DNA of 64,000 bases from Phlebopus portentosus (GCA_037892935.1 JAYXKI010000001.1:124001-188000), one strand, 5' to 3'. Counted from the stretch's first letter, positions 36,266 through 49,053 are shown. Made by a program: numbers and translations. Notes: generated by a model from the sequence alone, not told the origin.

Positions 36266-36806
36266 GGTGAAATGTGGGTGAGACGAGAGTTGCAGTACCA
36301 GTGTTGAGTGTAAGTTCAACTATTTTATATTGCATGGTTTCCCACGCTGGCCACCTGCCCAGTTAGTTTTTGGACTGGCGTGTAAGCCACGCCCCAGCGT
36401 GGCCTGTTACATGTTGTTACGGGCTCGCATGAACGACCATACAAAGTCTCAGGTATTGTCAAGGATTCTTCAGGCATATTCGTTCTTATGCATTTATTAA
36501 TCGAAGCCAAAGATATCATAAATATCAGTGTGAGCCACAGAAAAGAATATTAAACAAGTATCTGAATCTCCAGACATCCAGGACAGAAATGGTTACAAAT
36601 GCTTCAGACACAGCATCATATAATGCAGACTAATACAGACCCATGATTGGGGAGAAATGACGCTGATCCATATTAGGTGGATTCGAACGATTATTGTTGT
36701 AAGAACAACTGTTCGGAATCTGTCTATCTTACATAAGGTTTGGTTACATAATAGACGCCATCGTTGACAGGAAACGATTTCAGGCTGGCTTTCGCTTTCT
36801 TCCACC
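36266..36806. other. Spacer between head-to-head array copies 2 and 3
   Basis: 541 bases separating the divergent starts. The left 90 bases hold the copy 2 core promoter. No matching TATA block was found before copy 3. No gene is supported. Confidence 0.4.
36322..36329 (-). promoter_or_regulatory. TATA box of array copy 2
   Basis: On the minus strand TATAAAAT lies 57-64 bases before the ATG at 36265, followed by AGTTGAACTTACACTCAACAC. The block is shared with copy 1 but not recognisable before copies 3-7. Position and sequence fit a core promoter; there is no direct evidence of use. Confidence 0.55.
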
Positions 36807-39175
36807 ATGTACGTTCGCATTCTATGATAACGGAAATGGAGCGGATTTCGAATTCGATATCGAATGTTCTCGTCTGACTCCTGACATACAACGAATTGCG
36901 AAAGAGGCGATTTGCAAGGAAACTGGGTAGGTGCCACGTCGTTCCTCAGCGACCGGGTGACACGATCAGTGTTTGCTTCTCAGCATACAACCCGCGCAAC
37001 AAAATGCGGTGTTTGTCTCCGAACTTCCCGACACGAGAGATATCAAAAAGCTCCCTCTTCCTTCCGATGTTGGGCGGCTTGTTCCATCTCCGGTCGGCTA
37101 ACTTATATTTCTACTTTGTATATCACTGAGCCGCTCCGTTCCCAGGCATACCAGAATGCACAGCTAGACGCAAAATATCCAGAAATTTTCGATCAGTTGA
37201 CAGTTTACGTGGGCAGAATAGACGACTGGGTGGAAGACGACTTTCGAAAGCCTGAAAATCATATGGAAATAGGGAGACTCATCGACGTTGCTGGAGTATT
37301 CCTCCAGACTCTATATGGTGAGCTCAATAGACCCCGAACGGTAGTGCGTGACTCTCTAGATCGTAGTTGTATAGCTCCTCTGACGCCTAAATGGATAGGA
37401 TTCTTCATTGCTAGATCAATTCCCCAACTTTCGGAAAAATATCGAACAAATCCTACCGGATCTTCTGGTGCCCACCGCATCCGCGTCATGCGACGCCGAT
37501 GTGACACCTATAGAGCTGAAATGTTATGTCAACCTTTTTGACGACATTGTACATGGTATCACCAAATTTCGCTCCAGAACAACCGACTCGTCTCCGCTGC
37601 ATACCTTATTCTTCGGATCTAGAATGATAGAGCCCCCTTTCTTCTCGGACGAGCACCTATCGTTGAAGAAACTGGAAATGACAGTGTGAGGTGTTCTTTT
37701 CCTTGGAAGACAATTGAAGCTGATTATCATCCAGAGATCTTCCGACTGACCTCCGGCTATTCATCAAAACAAGTGACGCGCCCCAGGTCTACAAATTCAC
37801 CCCTAGGAGTGATCTTGCTGTCATCGACAAGCTGTCTCGTCTGCCCGCACTGATATGCGAGGTGGATTCCCACGCCGTGAAAAAAGACCGTGTGCGGATG
37901 ATTATGCAGGGTGTCGTTGCGTGTCGCCAGTGGCGATATATTCTCCCGGATTCCCTGAAGGAGAAGAACAAGATTCTTGCGTTGTTTGTTAATGATGATT
38001 TCCTTGTTGACTTGTATCTGTTTCATTCAGATGAAAATTACGATGTGGGTCGTGCCTGTTTATGTATCTACTTTATTCACAGATTTTCACTAGGTCGAGA
38101 TCTATCAAGAGAATCTTTTCCTTGGCCATCGAAATGAGGCGCTTCGGCTTGCCCGGATCCTATTCAATTATCGAGACAAGTTTCTGGACGTGGCAGGTCT
38201 ATCCGAACAGGAAAAGACTCACCTGATTATGGATCTTCTCTCTGACAGTAACGTTCTTCCGTCTTTTACAACATCAAAGGAGAATGCGTCATCGAGGGAA
38301 AGTCTTCAACCAAGCAAGCATCCAACTCGTTCAACAGTCTCGGAGCCGTTTACCCTTCCTTTGTTGCTATCGGAGAAAGTCCAGTCACTCCTTTGCCCGG
38401 ACGGTGCTTGCCTTCAAGCAACGAAAGTCTGTAATTTCCAACCTTTACAATGCCCTTTCTTATCCAGTTTCTATAGTACGAGAGTGTTGCCTCTGTCAGG
38501 ACGGTCGGGATGTCATCCAAAGTGCTTGCATTTGTCAAACTCACGAACGAGCATGAGCTGCGCGCCTTTGAAGTTATCCGTAATTCGGGATCCGAACTCC
38601 TCCCCAGCCGCGTCGTCCTTCCAACTAAGATTATCGAGGTCTCTGGCCACTCAGTCGCGCTCCTTCCGTATGGTGGCGAACCTCTCCACCATTCTTGGGG
38701 GTTGCAAGATGGGCCCGTTGGTCACGAAACAGAGATCGCCTGGGATTTGCTTGCGACTATGTCGTGCTTGCATGCCCTTCACATCGCCCATCTCGACATC
38801 AAGCCTGCCAACATCTTGTGGGATCCATCTACGCACTCTATCCGAGTCATTGACTTTGACTCGTCAGAGATACTGGATCCTAACGGAAGTGCTAAGATTA
38901 GAGGGATCTCCGGCACCTCCGGCTTTGCTGCGCCTGAAGTGGAGTCGGAAAAGGACGTCGGGTACGATCCGTTCCTGGCTGATGCGTTCGGCTGTGGAAA
39001 AGTACTGTCTCATGTGGTTATGGGAGAGAAAATGACCGAGGAGGCAAGGTTTGTCCTCGAAGTTTCTAGGGAGCTTACAAAGGAGAATGTGAGCGAGCGA
39101 TGGTCGATCAGCAAGGCCATGCAAGTATGGGCAGATTGGCTTAAGGAACGTGGACGGCCAGAGTACAGCCGATAA
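36807..39175 (+). pseudogene. Array copy 3: same multidomain gene, broken in exon 1
   Basis: Divergent partner of copy 2 and its closest relative across exons 4-6 (VKKDRVRMIMQGVVACRQWR, LALFVNDDFLVDLYLF). The ATG at 36807 gives MYVRIL, but two bases are missing right after, compared with copies 1 and 2, and TGA TAA follows at once. I found no ATG upstream in the frame of the rest of exon 1. All later exons are open: PEIFDQLTVYV, FFGSRMIEPPFFSD, LPALICEVDS, then a kinase exon (38510-39175) with HLDIKPANILWD, DFDSSEIL, FAAPEVES and a RPEYSR end. A shorter product could start at an internal ATG. Confidence 0.75.
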
Positions 39176-40151
39176 TCATCGTGCTCAATAATGCATGTTC
39201 GGCGCCTATATGCGCGCTGTTCTGTCCCGTGTATTCATGGTCGAAGACGCAGACAACTATGTAAAGTCCGAAGCCTCTGGATGAGCTTTAGTTATCTGAG
39301 CAGGTCCTGACTTATACTAGCAATCAGGTCGACCTGTTGGGGCACTTCGCTGCAATGGAAGCTTCCAACGGGGCAATAATACGTCAGGTCATTCAACTGG
39401 AATCCGGATCATAGTGTTTTCTGTACCGGCTCATCTGAATGAGAGAATTCAATTTTCTGTGTCGAGTTGATCTGTAGCCGTTTTTAGAGTTGTGTTGTAG
39501 AGTTTCGAACCCTCTTGATTGCTTTGCTGTGCTGCGCTCTAGAGTACAGCTTTCCTTAGGATGACACGAATGAGCGTACAGAAGGGCTTGCAGAACCAAT
39601 CGGTCTTGAGAGAATCATATATAAGCGACATTGCTCTAGTATTGTACCCCTAATTTTCCATACGTCTAGGAGAATATATCAACGCTATCCTTAATAATCT
39701 GATGTCCGAGATGGTTGTCGAATCATCTTTTTCCTGGCTCATCTCGTCACTTTCAAAAGAAAGTCATGGATAACTTATTGAAATTTCTTAAGCGTTAGGA
39801 TTTCGTGATCCACAACTCTATTCCAGGTAATGACTTACTGTATCTCTCCCGCTACAAGACCTCTCCAATCTAAGCTTCGATTTACTTTGAGTCCATGCAG
39901 GATCTTCATAGCCCAGCAAGAGCTCAACGCACTCACCGACCCAAACGGTAAACTCGTACTCTATGTAGAGCTTAACGTCACAGACTGTCTACCGCAATTA
40001 ATGATAGAGGGGCATGATTTCAATTAATGAAGACCAAAATGATGTATTGTTTACGTAATATGATCTTGCCGACCATAACTGGCTTTGCGTGGGAAACCAT
40101 ACTATTGAGAACTCGCAATTGATCGTTCCTCACTCTCACCCATCTCGCATC
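39176..40151. other. Inter-copy spacer (copies 3 and 4)
   Basis: About 975 bases: shared 3' flank of the kinase gene, then the neighbour-tail fossil at 39525-39750, then an upstream segment similar to those before copies 5 and 6. Short frames here have no match. Confidence 0.45.
39525..39750 (+). repeat. Fossil of the SHOC1/Zip2-like gene 3' end (after copy 3)
   Basis: The best-preserved fossil. TGCGCTCTAGAG, ATGAGCGTACAGAAGGGCTT, CAGAACCAATCGGTCTTGAG, AGAATCAT, TATCAACGCTATCCTTAATA and TCTGATGTCCGAGATGGTTG align in order with 29440-29620 of the real gene, intron included. Stops and frameshifts show that it is not coding. Confidence 0.8.
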
Positions 40152-42517
40152 ATGTACGTCAGCATCTTGCCTGAAGACGGAAATTATTTGAACTTCGAAT
40201 TTGATATCGAGTACTCTCGCCTAACTCCTGAGATGCGACGAATTATGAAAGAAATTGTTTTCCAACAAACGGGGTGGGCAATCTATGTAGTTTTTCGGTG
40301 GCTCGTTCTTAGTACTTTTTCTAGAATACAACCCGAGCAACGAAATGCAATCTTTCTCTCCGAGCCTACCGGGTTGCAAAATATAAAAAAGCTACCCCTT
40401 CCTTCTGATATTGAGCAGCTTGCTTCAGCTCCAGTGAGTCAACTCCCATTCTAACCAATTCGTATATTCATGAGCCACTCCTTTCGCAGGTACCAAAGTG
40501 CAGAGCTAGACTTAGAATATCCTGAAATATTCGATCAGTCTATGGTCTACGTGAGCAGAACAGGCGATTGGAAGGAAGACGACCTTCATAAGCTGGAAAA
40601 CCGTATTGAGATAAATAGAATTATCAGGAGTGCTGGGACATTCCTCCGGACTCTGTATCGGGAGCTCGATAAGCCCCGGACGGTAGTGCGTGTCTGCCTA
40701 GCTCATTGTTGTACCGCTCTGCTGATGCTTCTACGGGTAGGACACCTCGTTGCTAGATCAGTTCACCGACTTTCGCGACGTCATTGAACAACAAGATCTA
40801 AGGGATTTTCTGACACCTACCGCATCAGCGACATCCGGTGCTGACGTGACGCCTATTGAGCTGAGATGCTACGTCGACATCTTCCGTAGCATTGTGGATG
40901 GTGTCATAAAATTCAAATCGAGAAAGCTCGACTCTACCTCGCTGCATACATTATTCTTCGGATCTATGATGATACAGCCTCCCTTTTTTTGGGATCAGCA
41001 CCTCTCGTTGGAAAAGCTGGAAATGGCAGCGTGAGAAATCCTCTTCATTGACTGACGACCCGGGATTGATTATCTTTCAGAGACTATACGTCTGGACTTC
41101 GAATGTTCATCAAAACAAATAATCAGCCCGACATCTACAAATTCGTGCCGAGGAGTGGCCTTGCTGTCATTGACAAGTCTTCTAGTCTGCCCGCTCTGAT
41201 ATGTGAAGTGGATTCCTGTGTCGCGCGAAACAATCGCACAGAAATGATCTTGCAGGGCGCGATTTCGTGTCGCCAATGGCGATACACTCTTCCGGAGACT
41301 CTCAAGGAAAAGAACAGGCTTCTCGGTCTGTTTATTAATGAGGATTTCTACGTTGATATGTATCTCTTTCACGCGGATAGCAAGTACGACGTAGGTCATG
41401 CGTATTTGAGCATCAGAGTATTCACTGATATCTTGTAGGTCGAGATCTTTCATCAAAGATTTTTTCTTGGAGAGGAAAATAAGGCGCTTCGGCTTGCTCG
41501 GATTTTATTCAACTATCGTGACGCGTTCCTTGATGTGGCAGGTCTATCCGAACGGGGTAAGATTCAATTCCTTGAGAAGCTTGCTTCCGACAGCAAGGTC
41601 CTACCGTCTTTTACAACTTCAAAGAACGTGTCATCGTGGGACAGTCGTCAATCAAACGAGCAGCCAATTCATGAAAGACTCTTAGAGACGCGCACCACCC
41701 CTTTGTTATTATCCAGAAGCGTCGAGTCGCTTCTTTGCCCGGACGGTGCTTACATTCAAACAACAGAGGTCTGTAATTTCCGAATTATATGATAGCTTTT
41801 CTGATGAAGAATTTATAGTATGAGAGTATTGCCTCCGTCAGGACGGTCGAAAGACCATCCAAGCTGCTCGGTTTTATCAAACTCACGAACAAGCATGAGC
41901 TTCATGCATTTGGTGCCATCCGTAATTCGGGATCCGAGTTCCTCCTCAGCCGTGTCGTCCTTCCAACCAAGGTTATCGAGATCGGCGAATACTCAGTCGC
42001 ATTTCTTCCATACGGTGGCGAACCTCTCCACCAATCTTGGGGATTGAAAGATGGGCCAGCTGGCCACGAAACCGAGATCGCCTGGGATTTGCTCACGATC
42101 GTCTCGCGCTTGCATGACCTCCACATCGCCCATCTGGATATCAAGCCTGCCAACATTCTGTGGGATCCGTCTACGCACTCCATCCGAGTCATCGACTTTG
42201 ACTCTTCAGAGATACTGGATCCTAATGGAAAGCATAAAATCAGAGGTGTCTTCGGTACCTCTGGTTATGCTGCACCTGAAGTGGAATCGGAGGAGGGTCC
42301 CGGGTACGATCCGTTCCTAGCTGATGCATTCAGTTGTGGTCAAGTGCTTTCGGACCTGGTCATGGCAGAGAAAATGACTGATGAGGCAAGGTTTGTCCTT
42401 GAAGTTTCGAAGTCCCTCAATAAGGCGGATGCACGCGATCGGTGGTCGATCAAGAAGGCAATAGAGGTATGGGTAGATTGGCTTAAGGAACGTGGGCGGC
42501 CAGAGAACTACCGATAA
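40152..42517 (+). pseudogene. Array copy 4: same multidomain gene with 2-base loss at the exon 3 acceptor
   Basis: The ATG at 40152 starts MYVSIL and exon 1-2 phases are normal (40152-40273, 40325-40433). At the exon 3 acceptor (about 40490) the sequence reads CAGGTACC where copy 3 has CAGGCATACC. Two bases are lost, and exon 3 (YQSAELDLEYPEIFDQSMVYV) is out of phase with exons 1-2. No alternative AG restores the phase. Later exons are open, with FFGSMMIQPPFFWD, LPALICEVDS, a clean exon 6, and a kinase exon with HLDIKPANILWD, DFDSSEIL, GTSGYAAPEVES and a stop at 42517. A non-canonical splice could rescue it, so this lesion is less certain than those of copies 5 and 6. Confidence 0.7.
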
Positions 42518-43349
42518 TCGTCATTTGTTCAGCAATGTACGATCGATGCCTATAGTGCGTGCTGTTCTGCCCTGTCTACTCATGGTCGAAGGTGTAGACA
42601 ATCATGTGAAGTCGAAAGCTAATGGATGAGTTCTAGTGTTATCTGGACATTTTACTAGTCGTCAGGTCGACCTGTTGAGACGCTTCGTTGCAATGGGGAT
42701 TTCCAGCGGACAACAATACGTAAGGTCATTCAATTGGAACCTGGATCATAGTATCTACTGTACCGAACGGGAGACATCATTTTTCTATGTCGACTTAATC
42801 TACGGTTGCGTTAAGAGATGTGTTATTTGGGTTTCGAACTCTCTTGGTCACTTTGCTGTGCTTCACTGTAGAATATTTCTCAGAATGACACTGAATAAGT
42901 GTACAGAAGGACCAATTGGTCTTGAGATAGGGATGTCCGGGATGGGATGTTGAATTACCTTTTTCCTCGCTCGACTCAACATTTTTTTTTAAAAAATGGC
43001 CGTCCTATTTATCTTTCTTTCTAAAAGCCCAGGATTCCGTGATCTATAACTTTATTCGGGTAATGATCCACATTTGTTCGGCTACAAAAACTCTAATCTG
43101 AGTTTCGAGCTACCTTGAGCTCATGCAGCCATTTTTTTTCGACCTCAGATTTCGACGAGAGGTCAAAACCCTGATTGTCCTAAACACAGTGGGCTTGCAT
43201 GTTCTATATAGCTTAACATGATCACAGCTATTACAGTTTTCCTTTACAAATCCGATGAAACCGGTTACGTAATATGCTCTTACTAACTATGAGCCTTGCA
43301 TAGAAAATTAAAAATCTTGCGCTGTCGCGGCTCTCAACCATTTCGCATC
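42518..43349. other. Inter-copy spacer (copies 4 and 5) with neighbour-tail fossil
   Basis: About 830 bases. The fossil lies at about 42851-42980 (CACTGTAGAATATTTCTC, TGAATAAGTGTACAGAAGG, then directly ATGTCCGGGATGGGATGTT), with the middle of the unit deleted. The rest is shared 3' flank and upstream sequence. No gene is supported. Confidence 0.5.
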
Positions 43350-45711
43350 ATGTACGTCAACATTTTGCATGAAGACGGAAATTATTTGAACTTCGAATTC
43401 GATATCGAGTACTCTCGCCTAACTCCTGAGGTACGACAAATCGCGAAAGAAATTATTTTCGAACAAACAGGGTGGGCAAACAATGTAGTTTCTCGGTGGC
43501 TCGTTCTGACATTAGTAGAATACAGCCTGAGCAACAGAATGCGATCTTTCTCTCCGAATCTACCGGAATGCGAGATGTAAAAAAAATTGTTCTTCCTTCT
43601 GATGTTGAGCAGCTTGCATTATCTCCGGTCAGTCAGAAGCCACGTCTATTTTGTGCGTATGATCCTGATGCTACTCTGTTCGCAGGCACACCAGAATGTA
43701 GACCTGGGCATAAAATATCCAGAAATTTTCGATCAGTCGACAGTTTATGTGAACAGAATAGGTGACTGGAAGGACGACTTTAGGAAACCTGAAAATCGCA
43801 CGGAGATAAAGCGATTTATCGACGATACCAGAATTTTCCTCCGGATTCTGTATAGTGAGCTCAATCGTCCTCGAACAGTAGTGCGTGGTCGTCCCGATCA
43901 TAGCTGTACAGTTCTGATGGCGCTCCCATGGGTAGGACGCCTCGCTGCTAGACCAGTTCCCCGACTTTCGCGACGGCATCGAATGAGATCTACCGAGTTT
44001 TCTGGTACCTACGTCATCCGACACCGATATGACGCCTATAGAGCTGAAATGCTATGTCGACATCTTCTATAACATTGTCGAAGGTGTCTCTAAGTTCGGA
44101 CCCGGAGATTTCGACTCGTTCGCACTGCATACGTTATTCTTCGGATCTATGATGATACAACCCGCCTTTTCTTGGGACAAGCACCAATCGTTGGAAATGC
44201 TAGAGATGACGGCGTGAGAGATTCTATTCCTTGACTGGCGACTGGAACTGATTATCTTTCAGAGATTGCACTTCTGGATCGTGGATGTTCATCAAAACGA
44301 GTGATCAGTCCGAGATCTATAAGCTCACGCCTAAGAATGACCTTGCTATTATTGACAAGCTATCTAGTCTTCCCGCTCTAATCTGTGAAGTGGATTCCCA
44401 TGTCGCGCGAAAAAGTCAATCAATGATGATTTGGCAGGGCGTGGCGGCGTGTCGTCAATGGCAGTATGTCCTTCCGGAGGATCTCCGCAGGAAAAACAGG
44501 CTTCTCGGTTGTTTGTTCATAACGGTTTTGATGCTGACTTGTATCTGTTTCACGCGGATGATAATCACAATGTGCGTCACGCGTATTTAAGCATCAGGAC
44601 ATTCACTGATTGCACCTCAGGTCAAGATCTTTTGACAAGGGTTTTCCCTTGGACAGCGAAATGAAGCGCTTCGGCTTGCCCGGATTTTATTTAATTATCG
44701 GGACAAGTTTCTAGATATTGCAGGTCTGTCAGAAGCAGGAAAGGTTCAGCAAGTCGAGAGGCTTGTCTCCGATAGCAAGGCCCTACCGTCTCTTGTGATG
44801 ACGACCACAAGAAAGTTGGTATCTGCAGGGAGTAGTCGTCAATCAAGCAAACAGCAAACTCGTGCAAACATCTCCGAGACGCGTACTGTTCCTTTGTTGG
44901 TTTCCGAGAAAGTCCAGTCACTCCTTTGCCCAGATGGTGCTTACCTTCAAGCAACAGAGGTTTGTAGTTTCAGGACGACTGTGCGGCATCGTTTCTTACC
45001 AAATATTTTTAGCACGAGTATGTCGCCGCTGTTCGGGTGACCGGGATCCCGCCCAAGACGCTCGGCTTTGTCAAACTCACGAACAATCATGAGCTTCGCG
45101 CCTTCGACACTATTCGCAATTCGAGATCTGAGTTCCTCCTGAGCCGTGTCGTCCTTCCAACCAAAGCTATCGAGATCGATGAATACTCAGTCGCATTTCT
45201 CCCGTACGGTGGAGAACCTCTCCACCATTCTTGGGGATTGAAGGATGGACCGGCTGGCCACGAGACCGAGATTGCCTGGGATTTGCTTGCGATCATCTCG
45301 TGCTTGCACGACCTTCACATCGCCCATCTTGACATCAAACCCTCCAACATCTTGTGGGATCCATCTACCCTTTCTATCCGAATTATCGACTTCGATTCGT
45401 CTCAGAAACTAGGTCCAAATGGAAGTCGCAAAGTCAGAGGCATTGTCGGTACCACCGGTTATGCCGCACCTGAAGTAGAGTCGAAGGAGGGTCTCGAATA
45501 TGATCCGTTCCTTGCTGATGCGTTCAGTTGTGGTCAAGCGCTTTCGGATGTGGTGATGGCAGAGAAAATGTCTGAAGAGGCACGGTTCGTCTTCGAAATT
45601 TCCAAGTCCCTTAGTAAGGCAGACGTGAACGAATGGTGGTCAATCAAAAAGTCAATAGAAGTGTGGGTCGATTGGCTAAAGGAACGTGGACGACCAGAGT
45701 ATCGCCGATAA
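43350..45711 (+). pseudogene. Array copy 5: same multidomain gene with in-frame stop in exon 4
   Basis: Exons 1-3 are clean (MYVNIL, FEFDIEYSRLTPEVRQ; AHQNVDLGIKYPEIFDQ). In exon 4, which starts at 43936, the codon that is CAA in copies 4 and 6 is TGA at 43984-43986, in phase. That would end the protein after about 160 residues, before the nuclease-like and kinase regions. Downstream, FFGSMMIQPAFSWD, LPALICEVDS and the kinase exon (HLDIKPSNILWD, IIDFDSSQKL, GTTGYAAPEVES, stop at 45711) remain open. The N-terminal ubiquitin-like module could still be made alone. Confidence 0.75.
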
Positions 45712-45763
45712 TCATCGTCTGCTCAATAACGCATGTTCGAGGCTTATGGTGCGTGCCGTTCTG

Positions 45764-45776
45764 CCCCCCCCCCCCC
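45764..45776. repeat. C homopolymer, 13 bases
   Basis: A run of 13 C in the shared 3' flank (GTTCTG, C run, TGTATTCATGG). The same place in the other copies has three or four C. It is either a local slippage expansion or an assembly uncertainty. Confidence 0.9.
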
Positions 45777-46057
45777 TGTATTCATGGTCGAAGGGGCAGA
45801 CAATTATGTAAATACTAATGCTGATGTATGAGCTTTGGCTATCTGAACAGGTCCTGATTTGCACTAGCAATCAGGTCAACCTGTTGAGACACTTCGTTGC
45901 AATGGAACTTCCGGCAGACAATAAGACGTAAAATCATTCAATTAGAATCATAGTATATGCTGTACCGACTCATTTGAACGGGACAAGCCGACTGCTTGTG
46001 CAGGTTTGATCTATGGATGTTTTAAGAGTTAGATACTAGAGTTTCGAACTCGATTAC

Positions 46058-46260
46058 TTTGCTGTGTTGCACCATAGAATATTTCTCAGGATGACACCGA
46101 ATGGGCGTACAGAAGAACCCGTAGAACCAATCCTGACGTCGCTCTGGTATCGTACCCCTAGTTTACAAACGTCTCAAGGAACATGTCAACGCTACCCTCG
46201 ATAATATGATGTCCAGATGGACGTCGAATTACCCTTTCCCTCGCTGTTCGTCTTGTCATT
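46058..46260 (+). repeat. Fossil of the SHOC1/Zip2-like gene 3' end (after copy 5)
   Basis: TTGCACCATAGAATATTTCT, GGATGACACCGAATGGGCGT, CGTCTCAAGGAACATGTCAA, CGCTACCCTCGATAATATGA and TGTCCAGATGGACGTCGAAT align in order with 29445-29620, including the CGTCTCAAG acceptor of the last intron. It is non-coding now. Confidence 0.8.
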
Positions 46261-46671
46261 TTTAAAGGAAGTCATGGACACCATATTCGAATTTCTTAGG
46301 CTTCAGGATTCCGTTGAACTATAACAAGTAATGGCTTATCTTCGGCTACAAAAACTCTCATATCTAAGCTTCGATCTGCCTTGAGTTCATGCAACCCAAC
46401 GAGAGCTCATACGAAAGCTCAAATCACTCATTGAACCAAACACAGTGGACTTGCATCTCGCATAGAGTTGAACGCGACAGACATGTCTATTACAGTTTTT
46501 CCTTTTTACAAGTGATAGACGGGAACGATTTCAATGAAGAAACTGAATGAAACAGGATCGATGCTTAGATTGCGTAATATGCTTACTGTCTAAATATTGA
46601 CCTTGCCTACTTAGGAAACCATGCTATTTTTTTATTTTTTTTTGCACCTTTGCGACTCAACCATTCGTATC

Positions 46672-49053
46672 ATGTACGTCAACACTTCGTCCAACGGCGA
46701 AAGGACTTCGAATTTTGATATCGAAGTCTCTCCATCTGACGCCCGAGGTACAGCGAACTGTGAAAGAAATCATTTTCAGGCAAACAGGTCGGGCAACCCA
46801 TGTAGTGTCTTGGTGGCTCGTACTGAATTTAGTTTTTATTTTAGAATGCAACATGAGCAACAGAATGCGCCTTTTGTCTCTGGATCTATCGGATTGCGAG
46901 ACGTGCAAGAGGACCATCTTCCTCCTGATACTAGGCAACCTGCTTCAGCTCCGGTCAGCTAATTCTCGTCTCTGTTGTTATTCGAAAATGCCTGAGCCAC
47001 TCCGCAGGCATACCAGAATGCACAACTGGTTATGAAATACCCTGAGATTTTCGAAAGGTCGACAGTCTACGTGAGCGGAATTGATGGCTGGAAGGAAGAT
47101 GATTTTTGTAAGCCCGAAAATCGCGTGCGGATAAGGACAATCGTCGAGAACGCTGGAGCATTCCTCCAAGCTCTACACAGTGAACTCAATAGGCCCAGAA
47201 AGATAGTGCGTGTCTGTCTCAATTCATAGCCTCGCGTTTATGTTTATGTTTCTATGGATAGGACGCCTCGCTGCTAGATCGGTTCCCCGATTTTCGCGAC
47301 GGCATCGAACAAGCCATACCAGGTCTTCTGGTACCTACCGCGTCAGAGTCATCCAATGCCAATGTGACGCTTACAGAGCTGAAATGCTATGTCGATATAT
47401 TCCGTGAAATTGCGCATAATGTTGCTAAATTCGAATCCAGGAGTTCCAGTTCCGGCTCATCCCCACTGCATGCCTTATTCTTCGGATCTAGGATGATTGA
47501 CCCCCCTTTCTTCTCGGACGAGCACCGATCGTTGGAAAAATTGGAAATGATAGCGTGCGCTTTTCTCTTCCCCGACAGACGACTCGGGCTGATTATGCTT
47601 CAGAGATCATACGACTAGACTTCGCATGTTCATCAAGACAAGTGTTCCGCCTGAGGTCTACAGGTTCACGCCTAAGGATGACCTCGCTGTCATTGACAGA
47701 CTATCTGGTCTTCCCGCTCTAATTTGTGAAGTTGATTCTCGTACCGAACAGAAAGGACATAGTGGCATGATTCTGGAGGGTGTGGTTGCGTGTCGCCAAT
47801 GGCGATATGTGCTTCCAGACACCCTCAAGGCGAAGAACAAAGTTCTCGGATTATTTGTTGATGCCAATTTTTCTGTTGATCTATATCTGTTTCACGCGGA
47901 TGACGAGTATAATGTGGGTCATACCTCTTTATGCGTCTAATATCACTGATTTTCTCTAGGTGGAAATATTTCATGACTGTCTTTTCTTTGGAAGAAGAAA
48001 TGACACACTTCGACTTGCCCGGATCCTATTCAATTATCGAGACAAGTTTCTTGATGTAGCAGGTCTATCCGAACCAGGAAAGATTCAGCAGATTGAGAAG
48101 CTTGTCTCTGACAGCAAGATCCTACCATCTTTTACAACTGCCACGACAGAAAAGAACGTATCGTCAGGCAGTAGTCGTCAATCAAGCGAGCAGCCAACTC
48201 ACGCAACAGTCTCGGAGACACGTACCGATCCTTTTTTGATGTCCGAGAAAGTCCAGTCGCTCCTTTGTCTAGATGGTGCTTACCTTCAAGCCACAGAGGT
48301 GTGTGGTTTCAAGACGACGGTGCGATACTTTTTTCTTACCGAATTTTTATAGCACGAGAGTGTTGCCGCTGTCAAGTCGGCCGGAATACCATCCAGGACG
48401 CTCGGTTTTGTCAAGCTCACGAATAAGCATGAGATTCATGCCTTTGACGCGGTCCGTAACTCGGGATCCGAGTTCCTCCTTACCCGTGTCGTGCTTCCAA
48501 CTAAGGTTATCGAGATCGATGAATACTCGGTCGCATTTCTTCCGTACGGTGGCGAACCTCTCCACCAATCTTGGGGATTGAAAGATGGGCCAGCTGGCCA
48601 CGAGACTGAGATCGCCTGGGATTTGCTTGCGATCATCTCGCGTTTGCACATGACCTTCACATCGCCCACCTGGACATCAAGCCTGCCAACGTCTTGTGGG
48701 ATCCGTCTACCCTCTCTATCCGAGTCATTGACTTTGACTCGTCAGAGATACTGGATCCTAACGGAAGTCGTAAAATTAGGGGAATTTTCGGCACCTCCGG
48801 CTTTGCTGCGCCTGAAGTGGAGTCGGAAGAGGATCTCGAGTACGATCCGTTCCTAGCTGATGCGTTCAGTTGTGGACAAGTACTCTCAGACGTGGTGATG
48901 GCAGAGAAAATGACTGAGGAGGCAAGGTTTGTCCTCGAAATTTCTAGGGAGCTTACAAAGGAAGATGTGAACAAGCGATGTTCGATCAGCAAGGCCATGC
49001 AGGTATGGACAGATTGGCTCAAGGAACACGGACTTCCCGAGTACGACCGGTAA
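46672..49053 (+). pseudogene. Array copy 6: same multidomain gene with frameshifts in exon 1 and in the kinase catalytic loop
   Basis: The ATG at 46672 (MYVNTSS, NFDIE) is followed by a one-base gain near 46725 compared with copy 5, which throws the alpha-helix part of the N-terminal module out of frame. Exons 2-6 are open (YPEIFERSTVYV, FFGSRMIDPPFFSD, LPALICEVDS, VACRQWRYVLPDTLK). In the kinase exon two extra bases near 48648 (TTGCACATGACC against TTGCATGACC) shift the frame exactly before the HLD catalytic loop. The correct frame then continues open to 49053 with DFDSSEIL and FAAPEVES. With two independent breaks this copy is a clear pseudogene. Confidence 0.85.

Larger units (their letters stand above)
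45712..46671. other. Inter-copy spacer (copies 5 and 6)
   Basis: About 960 bases: shared 3' flank with a C homopolymer (45764-45776), the neighbour-tail fossil (46058-46260), and upstream sequence. No gene is supported. Confidence 0.45.
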
